Assembly (NCBI RefSeq): GCF_009806575.1
Contig: NZ_CP047095.1
Span: 2,174,001 to 2,238,000, forward strand
Length of the DNA stretch: 64,000 nt
Direction: 5' to 3'
From: Rossellomorea marisflavi
Lineage (GTDB): Bacteria > Bacillota > Bacilli > Bacillales > Bacillaceae_B
A model generated the notes under the pieces. That model was not told the DNA's origin and did no database searches. It worked only from the letters and a program-made list of their open reading frames with translations. Positions 61,959-64,000 of this stretch are shown here, piece after piece (position 1 is the stretch's first letter; every line of letters starts with the position of its first letter). Position numbers and translations under genes: made by a program.

Positions 61959-64000
61959 ATGAAACTTGTAATTGCCGAAAAACCCGACCAAGGTGCCACG
62001 TTGGCAAAACCATTCCCCCATACGAAAAGGCAGGGTTATATCGAAATCCAGCCCAACCCTATTTTTCCGAACGGAGCCTATGTGACATGGGCGGTAGGGC
62101 ATCTTCTTCAATTAAAATCCCCTGAGAAGTATGAATCTTCTTGGAAGAAATGGACCCTCGAGACCCTCCCCATCGTACCCGATCGCTTCCAATATGAAGT
62201 GCAGCGCAGCAAAGCAAAGCAGTACAACATCATCAAAAGTCTCCTTCAAAAGGAAGAGGTGTCTGAGATCATCCATGCGGGAGATGCAGGAAGGGAAGGA
62301 GAACTGATCGTCCGAAATATCACCACCATGGCAAAAGCCAGGAAACCGATGAAAAGATTGTGGATTTCTTCCCTGACGGAAAAAGCCATCGTTCAAGGCT
62401 TTCAGAATTTGAAGGATGAAAGTGAAACCCGAAGTCTCTATCATGAAGCATATTCACGGGCATGCGCTGATTGGCTTGTCGGCATGAATGCTTCGAGGGC
62501 ATACAGCCTTCTTCTGCAGGGACAAGGAATGTCGGACGTTTTTTCTGCAGGCAGGGTCCAGACACCGACGCTTGCCCTGATCGTAAAAAGGGAAGAAGAG
62601 ATCGAACGATTCAAAAGTGAGCCCTTCTGGGAAGTGAAGGCCACCTTCAATATGGAAGGGAACGTATACGAAGGAACCTGGGTCAAGGATGGGAACACTC
62701 GCATCCAGACGAAGGAAATGGCTGAAAAAATTGCTGCGTTCTGTCAAAAGGGCAATGCCCGTGTAAAAGAGGTGAGGACAGAGAGAAAAGAATTTGCACC
62801 ACCGATGCTTTTCAACCTATCCTCACTGCAGGCTACCATCAATAAAATGTACAAGTTCTCCCCTAAAAAAACACTGGATATCCTTCAGAAGCTATATCAA
62901 AAAGGAATCGTCTCCTATCCACGGTCGGATTCCCAGCATGTGACGAAAGGAGAGGCGGAAGCATTCCCGGAAATCCTCGCTAAGCTGAGGAAGTTCAACC
63001 CATACTCCCAATGGATCGGTGAATCCCCACCCAACCTTATGAACAATAAGCGTTTCGTCAATGATCAGAAGGTATCCGATCACTATGCCATCATTCCGAC
63101 GGAACAGGTAAAGGATCCTGCCAAACTCTCTGAGGAAGAACGGAAAATCTACGATGTGGTGATCCGTAGGCTGATTGCCGCTCATCACGAGAAGGCGATC
63201 ATCGATTACACTTCTGTGTCCACTATCGTAGAGGAAAGGGCAGAATTTTCATCAAAAGGAAAACAGATCATTCAAGAAGGTTGGAGGGAGGTCATCGTCC
63301 CGACTGAAAAAGACCATGACGTGATCCTGCCTCCTCTTTCAGAAAATCAAGAGGGAAGGGTGACGAAGTCCTCTGTTAAGGAAGGAAAGACACAGCCTCC
63401 GAAACGGTATACGGAAGGACAGTTGATCACCCTGATGAAGACGGCTGGAAAACATATTGAAAATGATGAACTTGAAAAAGTCTTGAAGGCAACGGAAGGC
63501 CTTGGAACGGAAGCTACAAGGGCGGGGATCATCACGATGCTGAAAGACAGACAGTATATCTTCATCCAAAAGAATATTGTCTATCCGACCGATAAAGCCA
63601 GAGTGCTGATCCGAGCGGTCGGTCCACACGTCCTTGCCTCCGCTGAAATGACCGCCAAATGGGAGCAAAGACTGCAGGAAATCGGCAGGGGACAAGCCTC
63701 GGCACCTGAATTCATGGAGCAGGTAAAAAAGCTCAGTGCCAGTCTTGTCAAACAGGCCACCGAAGAATCCGACCGTTGGGATTTCAACGACCTTGATACG
63801 TCATCCATCCAGAGGGGAAGAGGGAAGGGCAAGGGAAAAAGCAGGGCAAAAACACCGGTCGGCACCTGTCCTAAATGCGGAGGAAAAGTCATTACCAAAG
63901 GAAAGTTCTACGGATGCAGTGAATATAGTAAAACCAAATGCAGCTTCAGCATTTCAAAGAAGATCCTCTCGAAAACGATTCCCCAAGCCCAAGTGAAGAA
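61959..64000 (+). CDS. topB: DNA topoisomerase III (3'-truncated by the window)
   Basis: A type IA topoisomerase open to the last base (680 codons seen; Bacillus TopB is about 730). TOPRIM domain: KLVIAEKPDQGATLAKPF and IIHAGDAGREGELIVRN with the metal-binding acidic residues. The active-site Tyr320 is in GIVSYPRSDSQHV. GRVQTPTLALIVKREEEIE is the usual core. The C-terminus has a Cys-rich zinc-finger-like module (CPKCGGKV...CSEYSKTKC). Type IA enzymes decatenate and relax negatively supercoiled DNA. No upstream in-frame start is better than ATG 61959. Confidence 0.94.
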   Translation, partial: MKLVIAEKPDQGATLAKPFPHTKRQGYIEIQPNPIFPNGAYVTWAVGHLLQLKSPEKYESSWKKWTLETLPIVPDRFQYEVQRSKAKQYNIIKSLLQKEEVSEIIHAGDAGREGELIVRNITTMAKARKPMKRLWISSLTEKAIVQGFQNLKDESETRSLYHEAYSRACADWLVGMNASRAYSLLLQGQGMSDVFSAGRVQTPTLALIVKREEEIERFKSEPFWEVKATFNMEGNVYEGTWVKDGNTRIQTKEMAEKIAAFCQKGNARVKEVRTERKEFAPPMLFNLSSLQATINKMYKFSPKKTLDILQKLYQKGIVSYPRSDSQHVTKGEAEAFPEILAKLRKFNPYSQWIGESPPNLMNNKRFVNDQKVSDHYAIIPTEQVKDPAKLSEEERKIYDVVIRRLIAAHHEKAIIDYTSVSTIVEERAEFSSKGKQIIQEGWREVIVPTEKDHDVILPPLSENQEGRVTKSSVKEGKTQPPKRYTEGQLITLMKTAGKHIENDELEKVLKATEGLGTEATRAGIITMLKDRQYIFIQKNIVYPTDKARVLIRAVGPHVLASAEMTAKWEQRLQEIGRGQASAPEFMEQVKKLSASLVKQATEESDRWDFNDLDTSSIQRGRGKGKGKSRAKTPVGTCPKCGGKVITKGKFYGCSEYSKTKCSFSISKKILSKTIPQAQVK

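Overview
The window reads as chromosomal DNA of an endospore-forming member of the Bacillaceae. The evidence is Bacillus-style gene order (dppABCDE followed by ykfABCD, divergent citR/citA, glpP-glpFK-glpD), AGGAGG-type ribosome-binding sites with frequent GTG/TTG starts, Firmicute regulatory elements (CodY box, CcpA cre site, GlpP leaders, an Mn2+ riboswitch), a sporulation-type histidine kinase and Spo0M-like proteins. G+C looks moderate (mid-40s by eye). There are no rRNA genes, tRNA genes, CRISPR arrays or prophage. The only mobile element seen is one IS110-family insertion sequence.

Layout. 1-4.0 kb: galactonate/2-keto-3-deoxygluconate catabolism (kinase, aldolase, galactonate dehydratase, GntP permease). 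4.0-7.3 kb: ctaB divergent from a tetR-type regulator, a DedA protein and two small proteins. 7.3-9.3 kb: the IS110-family element with a structured non-coding end, flanked by Bacillaceae REP-like repeats. 9.4-17.5 kb: housekeeping and accessory enzymes, citR/citA, and a tightly coupled operon of histidine kinase, methyltransferase, hydrolase and a small protein. 17.5-19.0 kb: a second histidyl-tRNA synthetase gene behind what looks like a histidine leader-peptide attenuator. 19-22 kb: a TraB-family protein and a merR-corC operon. 22.3-32.6 kb: the dpp-ykf operon for uptake and breakdown of peptidoglycan-type peptides, ending in a class A beta-lactamase-like hydrolase. 32.8-39.3 kb: methyltransferase, guaC, an ArsR-type regulator with an MFS pump, and an EcsAB-like ABC exporter. 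39.3-45.1 kb: two half-length Spo0M-like genes (one behind a yybP-ykoY riboswitch), an amidase and azoR. 45.4-53.9 kb: a class B PBP, DacA, a SET-domain protein, an AmpS aminopeptidase and several unrecognised proteins. 54-59 kb: the complete glycerol regulon. 59-64 kb: an oxidoreductase, an M24 peptidase and the 5' part of topB, which runs off the end.

Four genes (dgoD, the hisS paralogue, ykfA, ykfD) each appear broken by one missing base, and in each case the break lies at or near a short G or C run. A shared cause such as homopolymer under-calling is more likely than four independent pseudogenes. If so, the galactonate and dpp-ykf pathways are probably intact in the organism.

Most notable: (i) a 14-residue leader peptide with three consecutive His codons, followed by a hairpin and a terminator, ahead of hisS; (ii) an Mn2+-type riboswitch in front of a Spo0M/arrestin-like gene; (iii) a corC-type gene whose Shine-Dalgarno is 27 nt from the start but would be 7 nt away if the intervening perfect hairpin folds; (iv) a candidate guide RNA in the IS110-type element; (v) a serine hydrolase gene with an ideal RBS placed before an ATT codon. 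Functions are by-eye family assignments; no database search was run.
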